From: Streptomyces massasporeus
GTDB taxonomy: Bacteria; Actinomycetota; Actinomycetes; Streptomycetales; Streptomycetaceae
Direction: 5' to 3'
Assembly: GCF_014648995.1 (NCBI RefSeq)
Contig: NZ_BMSE01000021.1
Span: 62,001-126,000 of the forward strand
Length of the DNA stretch: 64,000 nucleotides
A program made the translations under genes and the position numbers. The notes under the pieces are model-generated. The model was not told where the DNA came from. It made no database searches and was given only the letters and a program-made list of their open reading frames with translations. This document shows positions 53,262-63,608 of the stretch, piece after piece; the stretch's first letter is position 1, and each line of letters starts with the position of its first letter.

Positions 53262-53978
53262 CTACCGACCCTGCGCACGCACGGCCGGTGGCTGGGCGCA
53301 CGCGCGCATCAGCCGGACCCGGTGGCACTGTGTGGCCACCGTGTTCACCAGCCGCACGAGATCGGGGGCGTCCCCACCGCCCCCCAGCGCCGACAGTGTC
53401 GGCAGCGAGGCCTCGACCTCGCATCCCGGCTCGGGGGGCCGCAGCCACACGGCGGCCCCCTGGGAACCGACCCGGCCCCAGGGAGCAGGCGGAGCACCCG
53501 CCTCGCAGGGCGCCGCGGTGCGCGACCCGCGTACCGGCGGTACCGGCCTCTCCCCGTGAGGCACCGCCCTCTCCCCGTGAGGCACCGGGGGCGACGGCGC
53601 CTCCAGGAGCCCGCCCGCGCCGATCGCCACGAGATCCAGCGACAGGGCCCCCCAGTCCAGCCACTCCAGCAGCCCGGGGAGCTCCTCCGCGCTGCCCGCG
53701 GCCACCAGAAGCAGCATCCGGCCGCCGTGCAGCGCGACGGGGGAGCCGGACGCCAGGCGCCGCAGGGCCGCGTGCCCCGCATCCGCCGGGACGTCGAGGA
53801 CGTCGTAGCGCACCCCTACCGGAAGCCGCAGAGGATCGCCGGGCACCGTCGGCCACCCCAGTTCGTTCTCGTACCACCGCCGGACCTGACCGCTCGCGCC
53901 GGACGGGTCGAGCGGCCGGCGGGGGAGCGGGACGAGCGGGGTCGAGGATGCGGTCACGGGCTGAGGGGCGCCGAACAT
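53262..53978 (-). CDS. Conserved actinomycete protein, Prim-pol-like region
   Basis: A 238-residue protein, Pro-rich. The stretch VRRWYENELGWPTVPGDPLRLP followed by VGVRYDVLDVPADAG resembles the N-terminal part of the bifunctional primase/polymerase-like proteins of Streptomyces, but no catalytic aspartates can be assigned, so enzymatic activity is doubtful. A repeated PHGERAVPHGERPVP segment comes from a 24-base duplication near 53551-53590. ATG 53978 is used; the longer open frame to 54425 runs through the clpC promoter and is rejected. Convergent with lsr2. Confidence 0.55.
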   Translation of the reverse strand: MFGAPQPVTASSTPLVPLPRRPLDPSGASGQVRRWYENELGWPTVPGDPLRLPVGVRYDVLDVPADAGHAALRRLASGSPVALHGGRMLLLVAAGSAEELPGLLEWLDWGALSLDLVAIGAGGLLEAPSPPVPHGERAVPHGERPVPPVRGSRTAAPCEAGAPPAPWGRVGSQGAAVWLRPPEPGCEVEASLPTLSALGGGGDAPDLVRLVNTVATQCHRVRLMRACAQPPAVRAQGR

Positions 53979-54084
53979 GCCAAGTGCAACAGCCGGAAGA
54001 GCCTGCGGGTTACGTTGGGTGGTGCCGTGAGCGCACTGCGTGGCGAAATGGGGGCGCGCGGGGGGTGCGGGGAGGCGCAAGGTT

Positions 54085-54207
54085 GTTCGCCCGTAGCGGA
54101 GGGAACGGGGGTGCCCGGCATGGACTTCCGGTGCCCACGGGTAAGACATCCCTAGTGGGAGGGGGCGACACGCAGGAAAGGACGTCTCACGTTCGCCATC
54201 GGCGTAC
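54085..54207 (+). promoter_or_regulatory. Candidate ClgR boxes upstream of clpC
   Basis: GTTCGCCATCGGCGTAC at 54191-54207 is a near-palindrome (arms GTTCGCC and GGCGTAC, three-base spacer) like known ClgR sites. A weaker copy, GTTCGCCCGTAGCGGAG, lies at 54085-54101. ClgR activates clp genes in streptomycetes. The rest of the 430-base gap holds a GGGGAAGTTCCCC hairpin at 54363-54375 and the AGGAG ribosome site at 54395. Confidence 0.5.
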
Positions 54208-54408
54208 TGGCGAGTGGGGTATCTGCCTGGCCTGCGGGAACATCGTCTCGCACCATCGGGTTGGAGCAGATGTCGGCGTTCGGGGTCAGGAGGCCAAGGA
54301 CGGTGTCGGCAGTTGGAATGAGCGGTCCCCGCTTGCGGGACTAAGCTGCGGAAGGACAGGGAGGGGAAGTTCCCCCCACTGCCTGACCGCTCTGAGGAGC
54401 GATTAACG

Positions 54409-56934
<2,526 letters not shown>

Positions 56935-56950
56935 ACATAGCGACCCAGTG

Positions 56951-56986
56951 AGAAGGGGCCGGTGCTGAACAGCACCGGCCCCTTCT
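56951..56986 (+). terminator. Terminator after clpC
   Basis: A 17-base perfect stem, AGAAGGGGCCGGTGCTG and complement, around an AA centre, 16 bases after the stop. It lies between convergent genes and can serve both. Confidence 0.85.
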
Positions 56987-57001
56987 GCATGCCCGGACGC
57001 T

Positions 57002-57634
57002 CTAGGACAGCTGCCCGTCGTAGTCCGGCAGCTTGTACGTCCGCTCGGCGTGGCCACCCGAGAGGTCGGTGCCGCTGTTGCCGATGTTCGCGATGATCGT
57101 GTAGCCCTTGCGCTCGATGTCGACGCGCTGGGCCGTCTTGTAGTCGGCGACGTTCTTGAAGAGGTCGATGAAGTTGCGGACGTAGAGCCCCGAGACCTGG
57201 TAGCCGGCCTGCTTCAGGTTGTACTGGGTGAACGAGGCGATGATGTCCGGCCGGGCGGTCACGAAGAACAGGGCGACGCCGCGCTCCTGCGCGTATCTGG
57301 CGGCCTCCAGAACCGGCTTGTTGGCCGGTTGCGGGTAGCTGAAGCCGAAGTCCGTCTCCAGCGTCGTGTTGTCGATGTCGAAGACGATGGCCTGTTTCTC
57401 GCCCGGCTTCGTGGCCGCGATTCGCTGCTTCAGATAGGGCATGGCCTGGTCCATCACGGCCTGGCAGTCCTTCTGCCAGGTGCCGTAGTCGACGTCCGCG
57501 GCGGCGGACGTGGTGGCGGCCGTGGAGGCCCGGCTGGTGGTCGTGGCGTCGGCCGGTGCGGCCATGGCCACGAGGGCCGCCGCCGAGACGGCGGTCACTG
57601 ATGCGCGGCGCAACCAGGGGCGTCGGGTCTGCAT
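57002..57634 (-). CDS. Secreted HAD-family (class IIIB) acid phosphatase
   Basis: A 210-residue exported protein. The signal peptide has twin arginines plus a hydrophobic core (RRPWLRRASVTAVSAAALVA) and ends near ADA-T. The HAD nucleophile motif is IVFDIDNTTLETDFGF; motif II is in FFVTARPDIIASF and the late acidic motif near IGNSGTDLSGG. Relatives are non-specific acid phosphatases. GAGAGGA lies about ten bases before ATG 57634. Single gene, convergent with clpC. Confidence 0.88.
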   Translation of the reverse strand: MQTRRPWLRRASVTAVSAAALVAMAAPADATTTSRASTAATTSAAADVDYGTWQKDCQAVMDQAMPYLKQRIAATKPGEKQAIVFDIDNTTLETDFGFSYPQPANKPVLEAARYAQERGVALFFVTARPDIIASFTQYNLKQAGYQVSGLYVRNFIDLFKNVADYKTAQRVDIERKGYTIIANIGNSGTDLSGGHAERTYKLPDYDGQLS

Positions 57635-58074
57635 GTCGTGGGGGTCCTCTCACGTCAGTGACGCTGCCAACATGTCGTGTGCATGCTCGTGCGCGAGGGT
57701 GGCGTGAAGGGAACCGTAGGGTTACCCGGCGGTAAGTGCCTAGAGGCGTGCGCCACATTTCCGGAATGGCTGAAGAGTGCCCTCGGTGACATGGCGCACA
57801 GGCGATATGTCCGTTACTAGATGGAATAGTGGATAACGGACCGAGAGGAAAGGGATTCTTGACCCGAGGTGGAGGCGAAAGTGCGGGCCAGTGCCCTGAT
57901 TCGTCCCGAATGACTGCTGTGTCAAGAGACGTAGAACACTGAACCAAATTACTAACTAGCGTCGTAGATCACGCTTTTGGGAGTTTGTCGGACTTCGGGT
58001 TACCAAGGGATGGCCACACGGCGAGCGGTTGTGCGCCGGGTGGTTTTCTCCGTCCCCTTCCACACGAGGTTTCG
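57635..58074. other. Divergent promoter region without a gene
   Basis: A 440-base gap with lower GC between 57720 and 58000. On the minus strand a TTGACA (57925-57920) could serve the phosphatase gene, though no good -10 follows at 17 bases. The leader of the M23 peptidase gene is long and may fold, but I could not match it to any riboswitch class. No repeat or ORF is convincing. Confidence 0.5.
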
Positions 58075-58788
58075 ATGTCCCAGCGCGTCACGTCCCGTTC
58101 TTCCCGTACGTCCCAGCTCCGCACCCGTGCGACCGTGCTGGCCGCCGGCCTTGGTGTCTCGGTCGCACTGGGAGCCGGGGTCGCGTCCGCCGCCGACACC
58201 ACGGCCGCGTCCGGTGCCGCCAGTGCCGTGCAGGCGCAGGCCGCCGCCCAGGCCAAGGTCGCCAAGGCCGAGGCCGTGAAGGCCGAGAAGGCCGCCAAGG
58301 CCGCCGCCGCGAAGAAGGCGGCCGAGAAGAAGGCCGCCGCCAAGAAGGCGGCTGCCAAGAAGGCCAAGCCCTCCTGGGTCGACCCGGTGAAGAAGTACAG
58401 CCTCTCCGCGAGCTTCGCCCAGAACGGCGGCATGTGGGCGCACAAGCACAGCGGTCAGGACTTCGCCGTGCCGAGCGGCACCCAGGTCGTCGCCGCCCAC
58501 GGCGGCACCGTGGTCAAGGCCGGCGGCAACGGCGCCGGCGACGGCCCCGCGTACGGCAACGCCGTCGTGATCAAGCACGGCAACGGCACGTACTCCCAGT
58601 ACGCCCACCTGTCGAAGGTCACGGTGCACGTCGGCCAGATAGTCAAGACCGGCCAGGAGATCGCGAAGTCCGGCAACACCGGCAACTCGAGCGGTCCCCA
58701 CCTGCACTTCGAGATCCGTACGACCCCGAACTACGGCTCGGCGGTCGACCCGGTGAAGTTCCTGCGCGCCAAGGGCGTGACGGTCTGA
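58075..58788 (+). CDS. Secreted M23 peptidase (LytM/NlpD type)
   Basis: A 237-residue cell-wall peptidase. A signal peptide (ATVLAAGLGVSVALGAGVASA) ends near residue 40. An Ala/Lys-rich helix of about 60 residues follows, with many KAAAKKA repeats, and then the M23 domain: HSGQDFAVPSGTQV carries the first zinc ligands and GPHLHFEIR the HxH motif. It should cut peptidoglycan cross-bridges or stems outside the membrane. ATG 58075 has GAGG five bases upstream. Confidence 0.92.
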   Translation: MSQRVTSRSSRTSQLRTRATVLAAGLGVSVALGAGVASAADTTAASGAASAVQAQAAAQAKVAKAEAVKAEKAAKAAAAKKAAEKKAAAKKAAAKKAKPSWVDPVKKYSLSASFAQNGGMWAHKHSGQDFAVPSGTQVVAAHGGTVVKAGGNGAGDGPAYGNAVVIKHGNGTYSQYAHLSKVTVHVGQIVKTGQEIAKSGNTGNSSGPHLHFEIRTTPNYGSAVDPVKFLRAKGVTV

Positions 58789-58813
58789 CCCGAGGTGTGA
58801 TTCCCCTGGCCCG

Positions 58814-59398
58814 CTAGGAGCCCCCGGCTCCCCGGTGGGCCTGGGTCACCAGGTCCGTGGCGACCTCGAGGACGGCTTTGTTCTTCTCCTCGGGGTCGTC
58901 TCCCATGTCCTGGAGCAGGAACATGCCGGCGTGCAGCGTGAAGATGGCGCTGGCACAGCGGACCTGGTCGACCAGGTCCGCGTCCGGGTCGACGATGATG
59001 TCGCGCAGGCTGTGGATGCGGGCCTTGAACGACTCGCCGATCCGCAGGTCCCGTACCGTCGCCTGGTTCTCGTGCATGAAGCGGAACAGCGGCGTCGCCT
59101 CGGCGAGGGTGTCGGCGTAGCGGCGGATGATCTCCTGCTTGGTCGCGAGGGTGTGCGGCTGCTGCCGGCCCCACTCGATCAGGTCCTCGATCGGCTGGGT
59201 GAGGTCCTCGAAGATGCTGACGAGGATCTCTTCCTTGGTTTTGAAGTGGTAGTAGAGCGCGGCCTTGGTGACCTCCAGGCGCTCGGCGATCTCGCGCAGG
59301 GAGGTCTTCTCGTAGCCGTGCTCCGCGAAGAGTTCGAGGGCCACGTCCTGGATGCGCCGGCGGGTGTCCCCGCGGCGCCGCTGCTTGGTGCCGTCCAT
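58814..59398 (-). CDS. TetR-family repressor
   Basis: A 194-residue regulator. The N-terminal TetR helix-turn-helix reads RIQDVALELFAEHGYEKTSL then REIAERLEVTKAALYYHFKT. The ligand domain is all-helical. Start is uncertain: ATG 59398 lies 12 bases after AGGAGG, while ATG 59410 directly abuts that site. It is divergent from an MFS exporter, and two palindromic operators lie between them. It likely represses both genes until a drug-like ligand binds. Confidence 0.92.
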   Translation of the reverse strand: MDGTKQRRRGDTRRRIQDVALELFAEHGYEKTSLREIAERLEVTKAALYYHFKTKEEILVSIFEDLTQPIEDLIEWGRQQPHTLATKQEIIRRYADTLAEATPLFRFMHENQATVRDLRIGESFKARIHSLRDIIVDPDADLVDQVRCASAIFTLHAGMFLLQDMGDDPEEKNKAVLEVATDLVTQAHRGAGGS

Positions 59399-59437
59399 GG
59401 TGCCGCCCATCCTCCTACGCCCCCCGCTTTCCATAAA

Positions 59438-59507
59438 ACTTACTTGACGCCCGGCTAGTTCCGCCGCTAGCTTCCGAGTGTAGTCACTAGCCGGTCGGCA
59501 AGTAAGT
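59438..59507. promoter_or_regulatory. Divergent promoters with twin TetR operators
   Basis: Two 18-base palindromes fit ACTNGCCGNNCGGCNAGT: ACTTGACGCCCGGCTAGT (59442-59459, one mismatch) and ACTAGCCGGTCGGCAAGT (59486-59503, perfect). Rightward promoter: TTGACG (59444-59449) and TAGCTT (59468-59473), 18-base spacer. Leftward promoter: TTACTT (59505-59500) and TACACT (59482-59477), 17-base spacer. Each operator covers one -35 region. Confidence 0.8.
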
Positions 59508-59533
59508 AGCGGTAGCTGGGGGAGTGGGAAGCG

Positions 59534-61117
59534 ATGACGGACACGACGGACACACCGGCGGCCGACGCCGCGGGGAAACAACCGAAGAGCGTGCGGGTGG
59601 TCCTGCTCGCGCTGATGATCGCGATGATGCTCGCGATGCTCGACAACATGATCATCGGCACCGCGATGCCGACGATCGTCGGTGAGCTGGGCGGGCTCGA
59701 GCACCTCGCGTGGGTCGTCACCGCCTACACGCTCGCGACCGCGGCCTCCACCCCGCTGTGGGGCAAGCTCGGCGACATGTACGGCCGCAAGGGCACGTTC
59801 ATGACGTCCATCGTGATCTTCCTGGTCGGCTCCGCCCTCAGCGGCATGGCCCAGAACATGGGCGAGCTGATCGGCTTCCGCGCCGTGCAGGGCCTCGGTG
59901 CCGGCGGCCTGATGGTCGGCGTCATGGCGATCATCGGCGACCTGATCCCGCCCCGCGAGCGCGGCAAGTACCAGGGCATGATGGCCGGCGTCATGGCGCT
60001 GGCGATGATCGGCGGCCCGCTGGTCGGCGGCACGATCACCGACAACTGGGGCTGGCGCTGGGCCTTCTACATCAACCTGCCGCTCGGAGCGGTGGCGCTC
60101 GCCGCCGTCGGTGCCGTGCTGCACCTGCCGAAGAAGCGCTCCGAGGCGCGGATCGACTACCTGGGCGCCGCGCTGCTGACCGTCGGCATCACCGCGATCG
60201 TGCTCGTCACCACCTGGGGCGGCACGGAGTACGCCTGGAGCTCCGCGCGGATCATGGAGCTGATCGGCATCGGGGTCGCCGCGCTGGTCGGGTTCGTGTT
60301 CTGGCAGACCAGGGCCGCCGAGCCGATCCTGCCGCTGCACATCTTCCGCAGCCTCAACTTCACGCTGATGTCGGTCATCGGCTTCATCACCGGCTTCGTG
60401 ATGTTCGGCGCGACGCTCTTCCTGCCGCTGTACCAGCAGTCCGTGCAGGGTGCTTCCGCGACCAACTCCGGGCTGCTGCTCCTGCCGATGCTCGGTGCGA
60501 TGCTCGTGACCTCGATGGTCGCCGGGCGGGTGACCACCAACACCGGCAAGTACAAGGTCTTCCCGATCGCCGGCAGCGCGCTGATGATCGTCGGCCTGTA
60601 CCTGCTGTCCACGATGGACACCGGCACCTCCCGACTGACCTCCGGTGTCTTCATGGCCGTGGTCGGGCTCGGCATGGGCTGCCTGATGCAGATCACCATG
60701 CTGGTCGCGCAGAACAGCGTGGAGATGAAGGACATGGGCGTCGCGTCCTCGTCGACCACGCTCTTCCGCACGCTCGGCTCCTCGTTCGGCGTCGCGATCA
60801 TGGGCGCGCTGTTCAACAACCGCGTCCAGGACGTCATGAGCGAGCGGGCCGGTGCGCTGGGCTCCAAGGTGACCGAGCAGTCGGCACAGGTCGACGCCAA
60901 GAGCCTGGAGAAGCTCCCGGTGCTGATCCGGGAGGCGTACCAGCACGCGGTCTCGGCCGGCACGCACACGGCGTTCCTGCTCGGAGCCGTGGTGGCGGTG
61001 GTCGCACTCGTGGCGGCCGTGTTCGTCAAGGAGGTGCCGCTGAAGGGAGCGGGACCGAAGGAGGACGGCAAGCCGGACACCCCGGCGGCGCAGCCGCCCA
61101 TGGTCGAGGCCGTCTGA
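59534..61117 (+). CDS. MFS drug exporter, DHA2 (14-TMS) family
   Basis: A 527-residue transporter with 14 predicted membrane segments. Motif A is GKLGDMYGRKGTF, motif B-like FRAVQGLGAGGLMVG, motif C-like MALAMIGGPLVGG, and the start has the LDNMIIGTAMPTI block of DHA2 proteins. It should export hydrophobic drugs or metabolites by proton antiport. Under likely control of the divergent TetR protein. Confidence 0.94.
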   Translation: MTDTTDTPAADAAGKQPKSVRVVLLALMIAMMLAMLDNMIIGTAMPTIVGELGGLEHLAWVVTAYTLATAASTPLWGKLGDMYGRKGTFMTSIVIFLVGSALSGMAQNMGELIGFRAVQGLGAGGLMVGVMAIIGDLIPPRERGKYQGMMAGVMALAMIGGPLVGGTITDNWGWRWAFYINLPLGAVALAAVGAVLHLPKKRSEARIDYLGAALLTVGITAIVLVTTWGGTEYAWSSARIMELIGIGVAALVGFVFWQTRAAEPILPLHIFRSLNFTLMSVIGFITGFVMFGATLFLPLYQQSVQGASATNSGLLLLPMLGAMLVTSMVAGRVTTNTGKYKVFPIAGSALMIVGLYLLSTMDTGTSRLTSGVFMAVVGLGMGCLMQITMLVAQNSVEMKDMGVASSSTTLFRTLGSSFGVAIMGALFNNRVQDVMSERAGALGSKVTEQSAQVDAKSLEKLPVLIREAYQHAVSAGTHTAFLLGAVVAVVALVAAVFVKEVPLKGAGPKEDGKPDTPAAQPPMVEAV

Positions 61118-61129
61118 CCGCACCGCACG

Positions 61130-61159
61130 AGGCCCCCGGGAGTGTCCGCCCGGGGGCTT
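61130..61159 (+). terminator. Terminator after the MFS gene
   Basis: A nine-base stem GCCCCCGGG and complement (61132-61140, 61149-61157) with an eight-base loop, followed by TT. Confidence 0.6.
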
Positions 61160-61233
61160 CGTCATGCCCGGTCGCGAGATGCCCGGTCGTCGGCGGGGGG
61201 CCGCTGTCAGACCCCCGTGCCACCATCGATCCC

Positions 61234-61668
61234 ATGGACAGGACGCGCCGGATGCGGCTCGCCAAGGACGCCATGGACCGGGACTGGGCCGACCCGGAAC
61301 TGGACCTGGACACCGTCGCCGCGCACGCCGGGTAATCGCGCTACCACTTCATCCGCGCCTTCAAGGGGGCCTACGGCGAGACCCCCGGCCAGTACCTCAC
61401 GCACCGCCGCATCGAGCGCGCCGAGGACCTGCTGCGCACGGCGAACCTGTCGGTGACGGAGATCTGCCACCTGGTCGGCTTCAGCAGCGTGGGCACGTTC
61501 TCGGCCCGCTTCAAGGCCTGGACCGGGCTGACACCCAGCGAGTACCGCACGAAGCACGTGGGCCGGGGAGCCGCCCTCATACCCGGCTGCTACGCCATGC
61601 TCTGGGCCGGCGGCTTCCGGTCCGCGCCCGGCGCCGGCGAGAAGCGCAATTCCGGAGAAGCGGGCTGA
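61234..61668 (+). pseudogene. AraC-family regulator interrupted by an in-frame stop
   Basis: The frame from ATG 61234 encodes LDLDTVAAHAG, hits TAA at 61333-61335, and continues in the same frame as SRYHFIRAFKGAYGETPGQY, then two-helix AraC blocks (RIERAEDLLRTANLSVTEI, HLVGFSSVGTFSARFKAWTG). Without the stop it would be a 144-residue DNA-binding AraC protein of ordinary form; the stop replaces what is usually an aromatic residue (TAC or TAT to TAA). It is a pseudogene or a sequencing error. It precedes the VOC gene it may once have controlled. Confidence 0.85.
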
Positions 61669-61708
61669 CACCCCCGCTGCCTACCGTGGCAGGGCGGGCC
61701 CCACCGGC

Positions 61709-61768
61709 CGCAGTCGCAGTCCCAGCCGCAAGCCGCAGCCCAGCCACAGCCACAGTCACACAGTCAGA
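61709..61768 (+). repeat. Hexanucleotide repeat in the VOC gene leader
   Basis: About ten imperfect hexamers of the type CRCAGY (CGCAGT, CACAGC, CACAGT and variants) run up to the AGGAG ribosome site of the next gene. Confidence 0.65.
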
Positions 61769-61781
61769 GCAGGAGCACGCC

Positions 61782-62228
61782 ATGATCAAGGGGCTCGCCA
61801 TCTCGACCGTCTGGGTCCTCGACCAGGACCGGGCCAAGGAGTTCTACACGGAGAAGCTGGGCCTGGAGGTCCGTACGGACATGACCATGGGCGAGGGCGG
61901 TATGCGCTGGCTGACGGTCGGCTCGCCGAACCAGCCCGACGTCGAGCTGACGCTGATGGTGCCGGGCGGGCCCGCGATGGACCCCGAGTCCGCCGAGATG
62001 CTCCGCACGCTGGTGACGAAGGGCGCGCTCGGCGCGGGCGTGCTGACCACCGACGACATCCACGGCGACTACAAGAAGCTCAAGGACCGGGGCGTGGAGT
62101 TCCTCCAGGAGCCGCAGGAGCGCCCGTACGGCACGGAGGCGCTGCTGCGCGACGACTCGGGCAACTGGTTCTCGTTCACCCAGCCCCGCGAGGGCGGCCT
62201 CGACATGGAGCAGGACTGGTCCTGCTGA
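61782..62228 (+). CDS. VOC (glyoxalase/bleomycin-resistance fold) protein
   Basis: A 148-residue protein with two beta-alpha-beta-beta-beta units: ISTVWVLDQDRAKEFYTEKLGLEV and later KLKDRGVEFLQEPQERPYGTEALLRDDSGNWFSF (parts quoted: RAKEFYTEKLGLEV; GTEALLRDDSGNWFSF). The late DDSGN and Glu positions may bind a metal. AGGAG lies six bases before ATG 61782. Its partner was probably the broken araC gene. Substrate unknown. Confidence 0.9.
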   Translation: MIKGLAISTVWVLDQDRAKEFYTEKLGLEVRTDMTMGEGGMRWLTVGSPNQPDVELTLMVPGGPAMDPESAEMLRTLVTKGALGAGVLTTDDIHGDYKKLKDRGVEFLQEPQERPYGTEALLRDDSGNWFSFTQPREGGLDMEQDWSC

Positions 62229-62244
62229 CCTGCCGCAGCGTCCC

Positions 62245-63594
62245 TCACGACCCCGGCAGCATCGGGTAGCTCCCCGTGTTCGTGGGCGCGTGCTCCGGCA
62301 GCCACAGCACGGCGACCGCGCCCTCGGCCGGGAGGTGCTCCGGCGTCCCGGGGGTGCGGACGTTGCGGAAGGTCAGCCGGGCGCCCAGCACCCGGGCCTG
62401 CCCGGCCGCGATGGTCAGACCGAGACCGTGGCCGTGCCCGGCCCGGTCCGCGCTGCCGGTGCGGAAGCGGCTCGGCCCCTCGGCGAGCAGGTCCTCGGGG
62501 AAGCCCGGGCCGTGGTCGCGGACGCGGATGACCCGGCCCTCGACGCTGACCTCGATGGGCGGCTTGCCGTGCCGGGCCGCATTGGCCAGCAGGTTGAACA
62601 GGACGCGCTCCAGGCGGCGCGGGTCGGTGGTGACCTCCGACTCGTGCACGATGCGCACCTTGATGGCCGGGTCCTTGGCCGCCACCCGCCGGGCGACGAA
62701 CTCGCCCAGCATGATGTCCTGCAGCTCCGCCCGCTCGGATGCCCCGTCGAGACGGGCCACCTCCAGCACGTCCTCGACCAGCGTGCGCATGGCCTTCGCC
62801 CGGTCCAGCACCAGCTCGGTCGGGCGCCCGGGCGGCAGCAGTTCCGCCGCGGTCAGCAGTCCGGTCACCGGGGTGCGCAGCTCGTGCGCGATGTCGGCGG
62901 TGACCCGCCGCTCGGCCTCGATGCGCTGGCGCAGCGCGTCCGCCATGGCGTCCACCGCGCTCGCCAGGTCGTCCGTCTCGTCCCGTACGACCCCGCCCAT
63001 GGCGTCCCGTACACGCACGTCCGTCTCGCCGCCCGCGAGCTGGCCCGCCGCGACGGCCGCCTTGCGCAGCCGCCGCGACAGGTGCCCGCCGATGAGCACC
63101 CCGAGCGCGCTGCCGCCGAGGACGACCGCGATGGACCCGATGAGCAGGGCCTGGTCGAGGTCCTGGAGGATGTCCGAGCTGCGGTCGGTGAAGCCCGAGT
63201 GCAGCGACATCACCTGCCCGTTCTTCAGCGGCACGGCGGCCCATATGTCGGGCACCTCGCCCGGCCGGTCCGCGACGTACGTCGCCCGCTGGCCCGCCTC
63301 GACCCGGTCCCGCAGCGCATGCGGCAGATCCGGGTCGTTGATCTTGGTGTTGGGGAAGTTCATCCGCCCGGACAGCTCGAAGTTGCGCTGGGCGATCATG
63401 ATCCGCTCGTCGGCGAGGTCACGCGCGTTGTCCAGCATCGAGACCCGGGCGGCGTTGTGCACGACGAGGCTCAGCGCGATCGCCACCAGCGCGCCCACCA
63501 GCGCGATGGCCGCGCTCAGCTTCCATCTGAGGCCCGTACGGATGCCCGCACGCTCCAAGCCCGCGGCGACCAGGCGCCGGAATCGCCCCCTCAT
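62245..63594 (-). CDS. cseC: Sensor kinase CseC, cell-envelope stress
   Basis: A 449-residue kinase with membrane segments at about 25-46 and 149-170 around an extracytoplasmic sensor (VPDIWAAVPLKNGQVMSLHS), a HAMP domain, the phosphoacceptor His237 in TADIAHELRTPVTG, and ATPase motifs LLANAARHGKPP, VRDHGPGFP, GHGHGLGLTIAAG. Sequence and position next to cseB match S. coelicolor CseC, which with CseB turns on sigE when cell-wall agents act. ATG 63594 is used; the S. coelicolor protein is longer, so an upstream start is possible. Confidence 0.92.
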   Translation of the reverse strand: MRGRFRRLVAAGLERAGIRTGLRWKLSAAIALVGALVAIALSLVVHNAARVSMLDNARDLADERIMIAQRNFELSGRMNFPNTKINDPDLPHALRDRVEAGQRATYVADRPGEVPDIWAAVPLKNGQVMSLHSGFTDRSSDILQDLDQALLIGSIAVVLGGSALGVLIGGHLSRRLRKAAVAAGQLAGGETDVRVRDAMGGVVRDETDDLASAVDAMADALRQRIEAERRVTADIAHELRTPVTGLLTAAELLPPGRPTELVLDRAKAMRTLVEDVLEVARLDGASERAELQDIMLGEFVARRVAAKDPAIKVRIVHESEVTTDPRRLERVLFNLLANAARHGKPPIEVSVEGRVIRVRDHGPGFPEDLLAEGPSRFRTGSADRAGHGHGLGLTIAAGQARVLGARLTFRNVRTPGTPEHLPAEGAVAVLWLPEHAPTNTGSYPMLPGS

Positions 63595-63608
63595 ACCCCT
63601 GCCCCTGC

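Noticed and set aside
54313..54347. SigR-type or vegetative promoter (TTGGAAT ... TAAGCT) upstream of clpC
   Set aside because: Spacing of 23 bases does not fit a vegetative promoter, and no GTT follows GGAAT at the SigR distance.
57850..58074. Possible ydaO (c-di-AMP) riboswitch before the M23 peptidase gene
   Set aside because: Such riboswitches do precede cell-wall hydrolases in Streptomyces, but I could not align the conserved core; a covariance-model search would decide.
58814..61165. A 783-codon minus-strand frame ending in the TetR gene
   Set aside because: Most of it is antisense to the MFS gene; the TetR helix-turn-helix starts near 59398.
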